A stretch of 64,000 nucleotides of DNA, taken from positions 1 through 64,000 of the forward strand of contig JBPBQV010000002.1 in NCBI GenBank assembly GCA_050955045.1, read 5' to 3'. The position numbers were made by a program, and so were the translations under genes. Origin of the DNA: Mucilaginibacter_A sp050955045 (lineage in GTDB: Bacteria > Bacteroidota > Bacteroidia > Sphingobacteriales > Sphingobacteriaceae). This document shows, in pieces, positions 7,210-16,507 of this stretch. A model generated the notes under the pieces. It was not told where the DNA came from and did no database searches. It worked only from the letters and a program-made list of their open reading frames with translations. Numbering within the stretch: position 1 is the first letter of the stretch; each line of letters begins with the position of its first letter.

Positions 7210-9753
7210 TTATTCACCTTTTTGTTCTTCTTCTGGTGTTGCTGTATCAACTTCTGCAGGTTTTGCGTTGATGGTAATTTGCTTGGATTCCTGATCAAAA
7301 TCAACTTCCATCATAGTACCTTCGGTTAACTCACCTTTCAAAATTTCTTCTGCAATTGGATCTTCCAGATATTTTTGAATAGCTCTTTTTAACGGTCTTG
7401 CACCAAATTGAGAATCATATCCTTTGTCCGCTATAAATTCTTTTGCTGCTAATGTTAATTTAACATCATAACCCAAAGCATGAACACGGCTAAATAAAGC
7501 ATTCAATTCAATATCAATAATTTTGAAAATTTCATCTTTACCTAAGCTATTGAATACAATTACATCATCAATCCGGTTTAAAAACTCCGGAGCAAAAGCA
7601 CGTTTTAACGCATTTTCAATAACACCTCTTGAATGTGCGCCTGCCTGATCTGTTTGAGCAGAAGTATTGAAACCAACTCCCTGACCAAAATCTTTTAGCT
7701 GACGTGCACCAATATTAGAAGTCATGATCACTATTGCATTCCGGAAATCTACTTTACGGCCTAAAGAATCTGTTAACTGTCCTTCATCCAGTACTTGCAA
7801 TAATATATTAAATACATCTGGATGTGCTTTTTCGATCTCATCCAAAAGTATTACAGAATATGGTTTTCTGCGTACTTTTTCGGTTAGCTGTCCACCTTCT
7901 TCATAACCAACATATCCCGGAGGCGCTCCCACTAATCGAGAAACTGCAAATTTCTCCATGTACTCGCTCATGTCAATCTGAATCAAAGAATCTTCAGTAT
8001 CAAACATAAAACGAGCCAATTCTTTAGCTAATTCAGTTTTACCAACACCTGTCGGACCTAAAAAGATAAAAGAACCAATTGGTTTTTTAGGATCTTTCAA
8101 TCCGGCGCGGGTGCGTTGTATGGCTTTAGTTAATTTTTTAATTGCTTCGTCTTGGCCAATGATTTTATCACTGATTTTATCAGACATATTTAACAATTTC
8201 TGGCTATCAGCCTGACCAACGCGTTGTACTGGAATGCCAGTCATCATCGAAACAACTTCTGCAACATTATCTTCAGTTACAGTGTAGCGTTTAGATTTTG
8301 TTTCTGCTTCCCATGCTGCTTTTGCCTGCTCTAATTCTTCAATCAGATGCTTTTCTGTATCACGCAGCTTGGCAGCTTCTTCATATTTCTGACTGCGAAC
8401 TACCTTGTTTTTTTCTAGCTTAATCTGTTCAATCTTTTGCTCAACATCCAAAATATTCTGTGGAACATGAATATTGGTTAAATGAACACGAGAACCAGAT
8501 TCATCCAAAGCATCAATAGCTTTATCTGGTAAAAAACGATCTGTAATATAACGGGAAGTCAAAGAAACACAAGCAAGAATCGCTTCGTCTGTGTACGTAA
8601 CACCATGATGTTCTTCATATTTATCTTTAATCCGATTTAATATCTCGATTGTTTCATCTGGTGTGGCTGGTTCTACCATCACTTTTTGAAAACGACGATC
8701 TAAAGCACCATCTTTTTCAATATACTGGCGATATTCGTCTAAAGTTGTAGCACCAATACATTGAATTTCTCCACGGGCTAACGCTGGTTTAAACATGTTA
8801 GAAGCATCCAGAGAACCGGAAGCACCACCTGCACCAACAATGGTATGAATCTCATCAATAAATAAAATTACATCAGGAGATTTTTCAAGTTCGTTCATTA
8901 CCGCTTTCATGCGTTCTTCAAACTGACCACGATATTTTGTACCAGCAACTAAAGAAGCTAAATCCAACGTAACTACGCGTTTATTAAATAAAACACGGGA
9001 AACTTTACGTTGTACAATTCGCAAAGCTAAACCTTCTGCAATTGCTGATTTACCAACACCTGGCTCACCAATTAAAATTGGGTTATTCTTTTTCCGGCGG
9101 GATAAAATTTGTGATACACGTTCAATTTCTTTTTCCCGACCAACAATTGGGTCAAGTTTTCCATCTTCGGCAGCTTTTGTTAAATCACGGCCAAAATTAT
9201 CTAAAACCGGTGTTTTTGATTTAATATCTGACACTTTTTTGGGTTGGCTAAATGAATCTTCATCTCTAAAATCATCATCTCCTCCTGTTGAAGATCCTGG
9301 CAATTCATCCGTAACATCATGTTTACCAGTTTCTACTTCAGCTTTAAACACTTCATAATTTACATTAAACTGTGCTAAAATCTGAGAAGCAATATTATCC
9401 TCATCTCTTAAAATAGATAGTAAAAGATGCTCTGTTCCAATCAGATCACTTTTAAAAATCTTAGCTTCCAAGTAAGTAATCTTCAATACTTTTTCTGCCT
9501 GTTTGGTTAACGGAATGCTGCCGATGTTAACAGTTGTACCAGTGGTTCCTTTAACCGCATCTTCTACAGAACGCCTTAAACGAGCTGTATCTACGTTCAA
9601 TCCTTTCAATAATTTTATCGCAACGCCATCACCGTCACGAATTAGTCCTAACAACAAATGTTCTGTTCCAATATAATCATGCCCGAGACGCAATGCCTCC
9701 TCTCTGCTATATGAAATAACATCTTTTACACGGGGCGAAAATTTAGCTTCCAT
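7210..9753 (-). CDS. clpC: ATP-dependent Clp protease ATP-binding subunit ClpC
   Basis: ClpC is a hexameric AAA+ unfoldase that feeds damaged or tagged proteins to ClpP. The 847-residue protein has two N-terminal Clp_N repeats (1-145), a first AAA module (GEPGVGKS, then LFIDEIHTIVGAGG), a UVR-like helical segment (KYEEAAKLRDTEKHLIEEL) that separates ClpC from ClpB/ClpA, a second AAA module (GPTGVGKT, VILLDEIEKAHPDVF) and a C-terminal D2-small domain. The tail EVDTATPEEEQKGE is acidic. No mcsA/mcsB neighbours are present. It is divergently arranged with ettA and converges with fabI. Confidence 0.96.
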   Translation of the reverse strand: MEAKFSPRVKDVISYSREEALRLGHDYIGTEHLLLGLIRDGDGVAIKLLKGLNVDTARLRRSVEDAVKGTTGTTVNIGSIPLTKQAEKVLKITYLEAKIFKSDLIGTEHLLLSILRDEDNIASQILAQFNVNYEVFKAEVETGKHDVTDELPGSSTGGDDDFRDEDSFSQPKKVSDIKSKTPVLDNFGRDLTKAAEDGKLDPIVGREKEIERVSQILSRRKKNNPILIGEPGVGKSAIAEGLALRIVQRKVSRVLFNKRVVTLDLASLVAGTKYRGQFEERMKAVMNELEKSPDVILFIDEIHTIVGAGGASGSLDASNMFKPALARGEIQCIGATTLDEYRQYIEKDGALDRRFQKVMVEPATPDETIEILNRIKDKYEEHHGVTYTDEAILACVSLTSRYITDRFLPDKAIDALDESGSRVHLTNIHVPQNILDVEQKIEQIKLEKNKVVRSQKYEEAAKLRDTEKHLIEELEQAKAAWEAETKSKRYTVTEDNVAEVVSMMTGIPVQRVGQADSQKLLNMSDKISDKIIGQDEAIKKLTKAIQRTRAGLKDPKKPIGSFIFLGPTGVGKTELAKELARFMFDTEDSLIQIDMSEYMEKFAVSRLVGAPPGYVGYEEGGQLTEKVRRKPYSVILLDEIEKAHPDVFNILLQVLDEGQLTDSLGRKVDFRNAIVIMTSNIGARQLKDFGQGVGFNTSAQTDQAGAHSRGVIENALKRAFAPEFLNRIDDVIVFNSLGKDEIFKIIDIELNALFSRVHALGYDVKLTLAAKEFIADKGYDSQFGARPLKRAIQKYLEDPIAEEILKGELTEGTMMEVDFDQESKQITINAKPAEVDTATPEEEQKGE

Positions 9754-9945
9754 AATATATTTTTCAAATAAAGGAAAGTACTAATCTATAAATAAGTTTA
9801 TTAAATACGAATAGAGAAGGGATTCCGACTTAATTTTATCAACAATTACGCCATTAAATAACAATTGTTACAACAATAACCTAATCTAACCATTTTTACG
9901 GGTTTGTGACTAATTTAGCATTGTAAAATTATCAAAGTAGAAATA

Positions 9946-11628
9946 ATGGCAGACGAAAAAATAATATTTTCTATGGCGGGCGTAAATAAAATTTATCCAC
10001 CGCAAAAACAGGTTTTAAAAAATATTTATCTGAGTTTCTTTTACGGGGCAAAAATTGGCGTGATCGGATTAAATGGTTCCGGAAAGTCTTCTGTGTTGAA
10101 GATTATTGCTGGTTTGGATAAAGCTTACCAAGGCGATGTAGTTTTTTCGCCGGGATTTACTGTTGGATATTTAGCACAAGAACCGGAGTTAGATACCACA
10201 AAAACAGTAAAAGAAGTTGTAGAAGAAGGTGTTGCAGCAACAATTGCGATTTTAAAAGAATATGAGGACATCAACGAAAAATTTGGTTTGCCCGAAGTTT
10301 ATGAAGATGCTGATGCAATGGATAAATTACTAGCGCGACAGGGCGAACTGCAGGACAAAATTGATGCAACCAACGCTTGGGAGTTAGACCAGCAATTGGA
10401 ACGTGCAATGGATGCTCTGCGCTGCCCGGAACCAGAAACCAAGATTGCCACATTGTCAGGGGGAGAACGTCGGCGCGTGGCTTTATGTCGATTGTTGTTG
10501 CAAGAACCAGATGTTTTATTATTAGATGAGCCAACAAACCATTTAGATGCAGAATCTATCGATTGGTTAGAGCAGCACTTAAAACAGTACAAAGGAACCG
10601 TAATTGCGGTAACACACGATCGTTATTTCTTGGATAATGTTGCTGGATGGATTTTAGAACTGGACCGTGGAGAAGGAATTCCGTGGAAAGGAAATTATTC
10701 TTCTTGGTTAGATCAAAAATCAAAACGTTTGGCACAGGAAGAAAAAACTGAAAGCAAACGTCAAAAAACCTTAGAACGCGAACTGGAATGGGTTCGAATG
10801 GGTCCGAAAGGTCGCCACGCTAAAGGCAAAGCACGCATTGCCAATTACGATAAGTTAGCTTCCGAAGAAACCAAAGAACGCGAAGAAAAACTAGAACTGT
10901 TCATTCCGCCCGGCCCACGTTTGGGAAATGTGGTAATCGAAGCCAACAATGTTACCAAAGCTTTTGGCGATAAAATTTTGTTTGATAACCTCAGCTTTTC
11001 GCTTCCGCCAGCAGGAATTGTTGGAATTATTGGCCCGAATGGTGCTGGTAAAACTACTTTGTTCCGTTTAATTACTGGTCAGGATGAAGCTGATGCCGGA
11101 ACTTTCCGTGTTGGCGAAACCGTTGCTTTAGGCTATGTAGATCAAATGCATGATGACCTCAACCCAAATCAATCGGTTTGGGAAAATATTACGGGCGGAC
11201 AAGAAACTATTTTGTTAGGAAACCGACCGGTAAATTCGCGTGCTTATGTTTCTAAATTTAATTTTAACGGCGCAGATCAGCAGAAAAAAATCAATGTACT
11301 TTCTGGCGGAGAACGTAACCGCGTGCACTTGGCTGTTAATCTTAAAAAAGGTTCAAACGTTTTATTGCTGGATGAACCAACGAATGATATCGACGTAAAT
11401 ACTTTGCGCGCGCTGGAAGAAGCTTTGGAAAACTTTGGTGGATGTGCCGTGATTATTTCTCACGACCGTTGGTTTTTAGACCGTGTTTGCACACACATTT
11501 TAGCTTTTGAAGGCAATTCGCAGGTTTACTTTTTTGAAGGTAATTACTCGGAGTACGAAGAAAACCGGAAGAAACGTTTGGGCGATGTAGCACCGAAACG
11601 GATTCGATATAAGAAATTGGTTGGATAA
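9946..11628 (+). CDS. ettA: Energy-dependent translational throttle protein EttA (ABC-F)
   Basis: EttA is a soluble ABC-F ATPase that binds the ribosomal E site and tunes entry into elongation according to ATP/ADP ratio. The 560-residue protein has two ABC domains: the first with GLNGSGKS (41-48), LSGGERRRVALCRLL and LLLDEPTNHLDAES; the second with GPNGAGKT, LSGGERNRVHLAV and LLLDEPTNDIDVNTL. There is no membrane domain. Length and the linker ERELEWVRMGPKGRHAKGKA match EttA rather than Uup. A box TAGCATTG at 9916-9923, with TTTG upstream, may be its promoter. Its 3' end is followed by a repeat and a terminator. Confidence 0.95.
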   Translation: MADEKIIFSMAGVNKIYPPQKQVLKNIYLSFFYGAKIGVIGLNGSGKSSVLKIIAGLDKAYQGDVVFSPGFTVGYLAQEPELDTTKTVKEVVEEGVAATIAILKEYEDINEKFGLPEVYEDADAMDKLLARQGELQDKIDATNAWELDQQLERAMDALRCPEPETKIATLSGGERRRVALCRLLLQEPDVLLLDEPTNHLDAESIDWLEQHLKQYKGTVIAVTHDRYFLDNVAGWILELDRGEGIPWKGNYSSWLDQKSKRLAQEEKTESKRQKTLERELEWVRMGPKGRHAKGKARIANYDKLASEETKEREEKLELFIPPGPRLGNVVIEANNVTKAFGDKILFDNLSFSLPPAGIVGIIGPNGAGKTTLFRLITGQDEADAGTFRVGETVALGYVDQMHDDLNPNQSVWENITGGQETILLGNRPVNSRAYVSKFNFNGADQQKKINVLSGGERNRVHLAVNLKKGSNVLLLDEPTNDIDVNTLRALEEALENFGGCAVIISHDRWFLDRVCTHILAFEGNSQVYFFEGNYSEYEENRKKRLGDVAPKRIRYKKLVG

Positions 11629-11632
11629 GTTG

Positions 11633-11646
11633 ATACTTCTTTTATC
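11633..11646 (+). repeat. Dispersed repeat copy after ettA
   Basis: ATACTTCTTTTATC followed by GGGTAAAA. It starts four bases after the ettA stop and abuts the terminator. Confidence 0.8.
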
Positions 11647-11650
11647 GGGT

Positions 11651-11686
11651 AAAAAAGCTTAGGAGGATATTCTTCTGAGCTTTTTT
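11651..11686. terminator. Terminator between ettA and the HEPN gene
   Basis: AAAAAAGCT and AGCTTTTTT form the outer stem, with further pairing inside. It overlaps the last two bases of the convergent HEPN reading frame and can act in both directions. Confidence 0.8.
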
Positions 11687-12428
11687 AGATTTTAATATTA
11701 GCAGAAGCCCATGTTTCAATTAATCCAATAACTTTCTCCAAAGCAATTGATAAATTATCTAATTCATTTCTTAAAAATAAAATTTCAGCATCCCATTCTT
11801 TTTTAATTTCCTCTTTATAAGGCTGTTTTTCAATAAAATCAGCACTTCTTGTTCCTTTAACGTTTCTTGTTTTGTTATAATGTACAAGTGGATGTCTTAA
11901 TTCATTTAGACGTTCATGCTCTTTTGTAATATGTAAGCGAGCCACAAACCAATCAAGTTTTATATTTTTTAAAGTACTGTTTTTAGTTGCTCTTTTATCT
12001 ATTTCATCAAAATATTTCCAATAGGAAGGTGCCGAATTACTATTAGCATTTAAAGGATAGAATTCATTTATAAAAAAAGCAAGTCTTTCCCAAAAATTAT
12101 AAATAGAGCCAGCAGTTTCAGAAATTGCATTATTAAAACGGGGATGCATAAATATTTGATATCGACATCTAGAATAATCTTTTACATCTATTTCCTCAAA
12201 CGCTCTGTCTTTATATCGATATAAAAAAGCAAGATTATCACTCAAAATGGCATATAATTCAGTTAACTCATATTCAAAATATGAATGCAATGCTTGCCCT
12301 TTATAATCTGGAAAATACTTATTACATAGATCTCGACCACATAAATTAAAATTAAAAATATCTTCTTTATAAGAACAAGGTTCAAGTTCTGGAAATTTAT
12401 GTTCTTTCTTTGCTAAATGATTCTGAAT
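11685..12428 (-). pseudogene. C-terminal HEPN-domain part of an interrupted gene
   Basis: This frame is open for 248 codons after the TGA at 12429-12431. It has no ATG near its beginning; the first usable start is a TTG at 12290 (201 residues). The product is helix-rich and contains RHPLVH, an R-x4-H motif characteristic of HEPN ribonuclease/toxin-like domains; it resembles the Cthe_2314-like HEPN group. The 46 codons between the TGA and the TTG read like normal protein (HLAKKEHKFPELEPCS). Together with the ORF just upstream in the same frame, this looks like one 367-codon gene cut by a nonsense codon. Whether a shortened HEPN protein is still made is open. The sequence is more AT-rich than neighbouring core genes. 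Confidence 0.6.
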
Positions 12429-12785
12429 TCAATTCAGATAAAATAGCAAATCATCTAAATTTAGTAATAAAGGCTCATCATCCTCACCGCGATAAACAAG
12501 ATATAATTCTAAGTAGAAATCATTTATTTCTCCTTTATCTGTACTGTAGGCTTTTTCATAAATCAGCTTACATTTAAATTCTGATTTGAATATTTGTATA
12601 TTATTTAACTCAAGAAATTTAACTCGATTTACTTCGACGTTATCATAATCAAAATATTCTGGCTTAAAAAGAATATTGTGTTTTTGTAAGGCCTGTAGGA
12701 TTAGGTGTTTGTTTGGATGAAGATCAAGTCGATCTATCTCTAAACGGCTTGTTATATGAATTTCAGAATTCTTATTTTCTTCCAT
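12429..12785 (-). CDS. N-terminal part of the interrupted HEPN gene, unknown domain
   Basis: A 118-residue reading frame starting with ATG at 12785 and ending in TGA; the next 248 codons stay open in the same frame. The product is acidic with no signal peptide (HITSRLEIDRLDLHPN, then KPEYFDYDNVEVNRVKF). I do not recognise the domain. If the TGA replaced a tryptophan codon, the intact product would read FYLN-W-IQNHL. It diverges from the YkuK-like gene across 160 bases and probably arrived as an accessory gene. Confidence 0.5.
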   Translation of the reverse strand: MEENKNSEIHITSRLEIDRLDLHPNKHLILQALQKHNILFKPEYFDYDNVEVNRVKFLELNNIQIFKSEFKCKLIYEKAYSTDKGEINDFYLELYLVYRGEDDEPLLLNLDDLLFYLN

Positions 12786-12946
12786 GTATAAATATATAAT
12801 ATTGATTACTCAAATCATCATAACTTTTGTTAGCAACCGCATTTCTGTTAACAATTTAATTACTTTAAAATCATTGCATTATGAATTATTAAATTGTAAA
12901 TTCGTTAAACCTCATTCAGGGTTGCATATCTAAAACTAAAACGATT

Positions 12947-13420
12947 ATGACCTGGAGAAAATTTAGCGGCGAAATACTCGAATTGCCGATTTTAGAAGAA
13001 GTAGAAAAAACCATTGAACGTGAAACAGAACTGGGCAACAAACTAAAAGTTTGCATCGGCACAGATTCTCAGGTAAAGGGTGCGGTTACTGATTTTGCTA
13101 CCGTAATTGTTTTTCTCCGCGAACAGCGCGGCGGCTTTATGTACATCCACCAAGAACGTACCACGCAAAAAATGGGTATCAAAGAAAGGATGCTAAACGA
13201 AGTACAAAAATCTATCGATATTGCTTATAAATTGTGCGATTTGCTGGATTTGTATGATGTGGATCTGGAAGTTCATGCGGACATCAATACCAACCCAATG
13301 TTTAAATCTAATCAGGCTTTGCACGAAGCAATGGGTTATATTTTGAGTATGGGTTTTGTTTTTAAAGCCAAACCCGAAGCTTTTGCCAGTTCTTACTGCG
13401 CCAACAAAATGGTGCAGTAA
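12947..13420 (+). CDS. YkuK-like (DUF458) RNase H-fold protein
   Basis: A 157-residue cytoplasmic protein matching the DUF458/YkuK family, which has an RNase H-like fold and no settled function. Landmarks are the opening WRKFSGE, the acidic strand CIGTDSQV, a second acidic strand EVHADINTNP and a C-terminal KPEAFASSYCANKMV. The aspartates in the two strands are where RNase H-like enzymes bind metal. A GTG-start SRPBCC gene follows after 42 bases. Confidence 0.8.
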   Translation: MTWRKFSGEILELPILEEVEKTIERETELGNKLKVCIGTDSQVKGAVTDFATVIVFLREQRGGFMYIHQERTTQKMGIKERMLNEVQKSIDIAYKLCDLLDLYDVDLEVHADINTNPMFKSNQALHEAMGYILSMGFVFKAKPEAFASSYCANKMVQ

Positions 13421-13462
13421 AAACAGCCTAAACAATTGCTGAGGTTTTGCAGTTGATTTGGT

Positions 13463-13942
13463 GTGAAAACATACCACTTAGAATTCGAGCAAAAATTACC
13501 AATCCCATTGGTAGAAGCTTGGGATTTTTTTTCGTCTCCGTTTAATTTAGCGCGCATTACGCCGAAAGAAATGAAGTTTACCGTAACTTCTAATTACACC
13601 GCTGATACCAAAATGTATCCGGGCATGATCATCACCTATCATGTTTCGCCGGTCTTTGGCATAAAAATGAACTGGATGACCGAAATTACACACGTTGATG
13701 AACACAAATACTTTGTGGATAATCAGGTTTTCGGTCCGTATGCTTTGTGGCATCATCAGCATCATTTTACCGAAATTCCGGGCGGTGTAAAAATGGTTGA
13801 TATTTTAGATTATGCTGTTCCGTATTCCGTAATTGGACGAATTGCCAATACGGTTTTAGTGAAAAAAGAAGTTAAAAAAATTTTCGATCATCGTACCAAA
13901 GCAATTGATGTGCTTTTTGGAAAATATGTAGAACTTAAATAA
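13463..13942 (+). CDS. SRPBCC family protein (ligand-binding START-like fold)
   Basis: A 159-residue protein with SRPBCC/polyketide-cyclase-like features: opening KTYHLEFEQKLPIPLVEAWDFFSSP, a middle GMIITYHVSPVFGIKMNWMTEI, and the final helix IFDHRTKAIDVLFGK. The fold forms a hydrophobic cavity; the ligand is unknown. The start is GTG at 13463, the only one that preserves the conserved first strand. Its 3' end is followed by a perfect repeat hairpin that may also be the terminator. Confidence 0.78.
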   Translation: MKTYHLEFEQKLPIPLVEAWDFFSSPFNLARITPKEMKFTVTSNYTADTKMYPGMIITYHVSPVFGIKMNWMTEITHVDEHKYFVDNQVFGPYALWHHQHHFTEIPGGVKMVDILDYAVPYSVIGRIANTVLVKKEVKKIFDHRTKAIDVLFGKYVELK

Positions 13943-13944
13943 TT

Positions 13945-13976
13945 GATACTGTTTTTATGCTGATAAAAACAGTATC
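13945..13976. repeat. Dispersed repeat, perfect hairpin pair
   Basis: GATACTGTTTTTAT at 13945-13958 and its exact complement at 13963-13976 enclose the four-base loop GCTG. Both arms are the GT sub-type. It sits two bases after an SRPBCC stop codon and before a convergent gene. Confidence 0.9.
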
Positions 13977-13986
13977 GACTGTTCTT

Positions 13987-14943
13987 TTAAAGCTTCAAAG
14001 CTGAACCTTGCACAATTCCTCTTTGCTGAATTGTTCGATCAATAAAAAATTGTATTTCAGATTTTTTAAGGTTCCAGTTTGGCGCAATCAACAAATCTAA
14101 ATCTGATAAACCAAACAAACGCTGTATCACAATATCCGGACGAACAAGCGGTAAAAGTTCGCACAAAAAATTTGTATAATCTTCCAAACTAAATACCGGA
14201 AAAGGTTCACGCTTATATTTTACGCCCATAATTGAACCTTCTACTAGATGCAAATGGTGAAATTTGACAAAAGTAATTTGTGGGAAACGGTTAATTTCTT
14301 CCGCATATTTTAACATCATTTCTTTAGTTTCCCACGGAAAACCAAAAATTGTGTGCACACAAATATCTAATTTGGAATTTTTAACAAGTTCTAACGCATA
14401 AATTAACTCTTCATGCGTGCAACCACGATTAATCTGGGCAAGTGTATCGTTATAAATAGATTCCATGCCCATTTCCAAATCCACATCAAAACGATCGGTA
14501 TAACTTTCCAACAAAGCTATTTTTTCTGCATCGATACAATCCGGCCGGGTTCCTACTGATAAACCAACAATATTCTCCGGATCGATACTTAATGCTTCAT
14601 CATACATCATTTTTAAATAATGTGTTGGCGCATACGTATTGGTATTCGGTTGGAAATAAATAATGAATTTATCAGCACGATTTCCGGTTCGCGCGCGTTC
14701 CATTCCTTTAATAACCTGTTCGCGAACAGAAGGCGTAGAACGGGAAACGGAAGGCGTAAAAGAATCTACGTTGCAATATGTGCAGCCACCAAAACCTTTT
14801 GTACCATCGCGGTTTGGGCAGGTAAAACCACCATCAACAATTACTTTAAAAACGCGCTGACCATTATATTTTTTGCGCAGCCATGCACCATAATTATTGT
14901 AAGTTCTGATTCCGGAATTAAATGCAAGTGTTGACGTACTCAT
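13987..14943 (-). CDS. TIGR01212 family radical SAM protein (YhcC-like)
   Basis: A 318-residue radical SAM protein with the three cluster cysteines at Cys42, Cys54 and Cys57 (CPNRDGTKGFGGCTYC), the long-spaced pattern typical of TIGR01212/YhcC rather than CxxxCxxC. Other family signs are FQPNTNTY, GLSVGTRPDC and the ELGMES-like segment LEMGMESIYNDTL. The substrate is not established. It converges with the SRPBCC gene and lies downstream of the desaturase terminator. Confidence 0.88.
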   Translation of the reverse strand: MSTSTLAFNSGIRTYNNYGAWLRKKYNGQRVFKVIVDGGFTCPNRDGTKGFGGCTYCNVDSFTPSVSRSTPSVREQVIKGMERARTGNRADKFIIYFQPNTNTYAPTHYLKMMYDEALSIDPENIVGLSVGTRPDCIDAEKIALLESYTDRFDVDLEMGMESIYNDTLAQINRGCTHEELIYALELVKNSKLDICVHTIFGFPWETKEMMLKYAEEINRFPQITFVKFHHLHLVEGSIMGVKYKREPFPVFSLEDYTNFLCELLPLVRPDIVIQRLFGLSDLDLLIAPNWNLKKSEIQFFIDRTIQQRGIVQGSALKL

Positions 14944-14997
14944 GATTTGGCAAAGATACCAATTTATAAAGATGCCAAAATGAAGATTTCAGGTCAT

Positions 14998-15024
14998 AAA
15001 AAAAGCCTCGTAAAAGAGGCTTCT
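14998..15024 (-). terminator. Terminator after the acyl-ACP desaturase gene
   Basis: On the minus strand AAGCCTC-TTTTAC-GAGGCTT is followed by T-runs, just past the desaturase stop. Confidence 0.85.
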
Positions 15025-15029
15025 GTATT

Positions 15030-16010
15030 TTATCCGTTAATCCAGCTGAACTTATATTCCAGTCCCGGCGTTTTCATCCTGTCTGCAATTTTAAATAAAC
15101 GGTCAGGCAATTTCATGATATAATCACGCGCTTTTTCTCCGGCTTCGTTCAAATCAATTCTGCTTTCAATTTGCCATTCTACAATTAGCTGTTTCATAAT
15201 ATCTACATAATCAATTGCGGTGTAAATACCCAAACGTTGTGCAGCATCGGTAAAATGACCGTAAGTCTGCCCCATCATTAAACCCATTTCGCGCAGAAAA
15301 TGTGCAGGCATGACAATTTTTTTCCGCATCATATCTTCAAAAGCGATCATGGCTTCGTTAGAATCTACGTCGAAAATTTTGTTGATAAAATCAATATAAG
15401 CTTTAGCGTGCCTTGCTTCATCAGATGCAATCACACCACACATTTTTGAAAGTAATGTATCACCATGTTTTTTAGCCTGACTAGCTACCCGACGGTGAGA
15501 AACATTGGTTGCCAATTCTTGGAAAGAAGTGTAAATAAAGTTGCGGTAAGGATCATGGCCGGTGCCAATATCAAAACCATCAGCAATTAAATATTGGGTT
15601 GATACTTCCATCATCCGCATGTTCACGCGGCCAGATAGATATAAATATTTGTTTAATAAGTCGCCATGGCGATTTTCTTCTGCTGTCCAATGGCGTGTCC
15701 ATTTCATCCAGCCACCTTCTTCAGCATCAGAAACGCCGCGAACCATCATCAACCAAGATTCATAAGTTGGTAATGCTTCTTCAGTTATGGTATCGCCAAT
15801 TAAAACAGCAACCAAATCATACGATAAACCTTCTGCACTTTGTTGTAAATCTTTTATTTCCGAAAAAAAAGTATCTCTTGAAGCATCAGGAAGTAAATCA
15901 CTCGGTTGCCAAATCTGATCAATAGGTTTTAAGTATTCATCCATTTTTTCGAGCATATAATGCTCAATATGTCTCATTACTTCTCTTCGTTTTTCTTCAA
16001 AAAATCTCAT
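15030..16010 (-). CDS. Acyl-ACP desaturase (stearoyl-ACP desaturase family)
   Basis: A 326-residue soluble di-iron desaturase that introduces a double bond into acyl-ACP chains. The iron ligands are visible in two EExxH-type motifs: EENRHG near residue 111 and DEARHA near residue 198. There are no membrane segments, as expected for the plant-plastid-like FA_desaturase_2 family. It probably supplies unsaturated fatty acids for membrane fluidity. It is monocistronic with its own terminator. No ferredoxin gene lies nearby. Confidence 0.9.
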   Translation of the reverse strand: MRFFEEKRREVMRHIEHYMLEKMDEYLKPIDQIWQPSDLLPDASRDTFFSEIKDLQQSAEGLSYDLVAVLIGDTITEEALPTYESWLMMVRGVSDAEEGGWMKWTRHWTAEENRHGDLLNKYLYLSGRVNMRMMEVSTQYLIADGFDIGTGHDPYRNFIYTSFQELATNVSHRRVASQAKKHGDTLLSKMCGVIASDEARHAKAYIDFINKIFDVDSNEAMIAFEDMMRKKIVMPAHFLREMGLMMGQTYGHFTDAAQRLGIYTAIDYVDIMKQLIVEWQIESRIDLNEAGEKARDYIMKLPDRLFKIADRMKTPGLEYKFSWING

Positions 16011-16144
16011 CTTTTTGCTTTAAAGTACAAATTTAGATATTTATTATTAAGTTTTAGTTACGCGATAATACTAAAAATTGTAGGTTTTGTTTAATAAGTA
16101 CACATAAAAATAGGAGTTGTTTTATTTGACTTTTATATAACAAT

Positions 16145-16348
16145 TTACAAACTCATTTGCTGCTGATATTCCTGCTGTAAAACCAATAAACATGCTGCGC
16201 ACAGGCAACCTTCATAACATTCGGCAATAAATTCTATTTCATTGTGATTCAACTGCACATCGCTACACTGGCATTTGGTAAAAGAATTTGCTTTGCATTC
16301 TATCCTCGCGCCGCAACGTTCGCAACCAATAATTTCGTGTTTACTCAT
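16145..16348 (-). CDS. Cysteine-rich CWC family protein
   Basis: A 67-residue protein with ten cysteines, in CxxC pairs typical of the CWC family (CERCGARIEC, then CQCSDVQL, then CYEGCLCAACL). It probably binds zinc or another metal; no function is established. It is encoded downstream of nrdA on the same strand but separated from it by a long hairpin and two repeat copies. Confidence 0.8.
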   Translation of the reverse strand: MSKHEIIGCERCGARIECKANSFTKCQCSDVQLNHNEIEFIAECYEGCLCAACLLVLQQEYQQQMSL

Positions 16349-16392
16349 TCGTTAATTTAAACTTTCGAAATTACAAGTAATTATTTTATGCT

Positions 16393-16406
16393 GATAAAAG
16401 AAGCAT
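16393..16406 (-). repeat. Dispersed repeat copy
   Basis: The plus strand reads GATAAAAGAAGCAT, preceded by TTTTATGCT, between the CWC gene and the nrdA hairpin. Confidence 0.85.
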
Positions 16407-16420
16407 CAATATGACTTGCT

Positions 16421-16468
16421 TTAAACAACAAACGTTCCTCTTGGCTAAGAGAAACGTTTGTTGTTTAA
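16421..16468. terminator. Long hairpin downstream of nrdA
   Basis: TTAAACAACAAACGTT pairs perfectly with AACGTTTGTTGTTTAA (16 bp), with CTCTT/AAGAG closing the top. The T-run is on the plus strand, so the direction of termination is uncertain. Repeat copies flank it on both sides. Confidence 0.65.
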
Positions 16469-16477
16469 TTTTTAGGT

Positions 16478-16491
16478 GATAAAAGAAGTAT
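16478..16491 (-). repeat. Dispersed repeat copy
   Basis: The plus strand reads GATAAAAGAAGTAT, 16 bases beyond the nrdA stop, in the same orientation as the copy at 16393. Confidence 0.85.
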
Positions 16492-16507
16492 CGTCTCTTT
16501 TTAAAAA

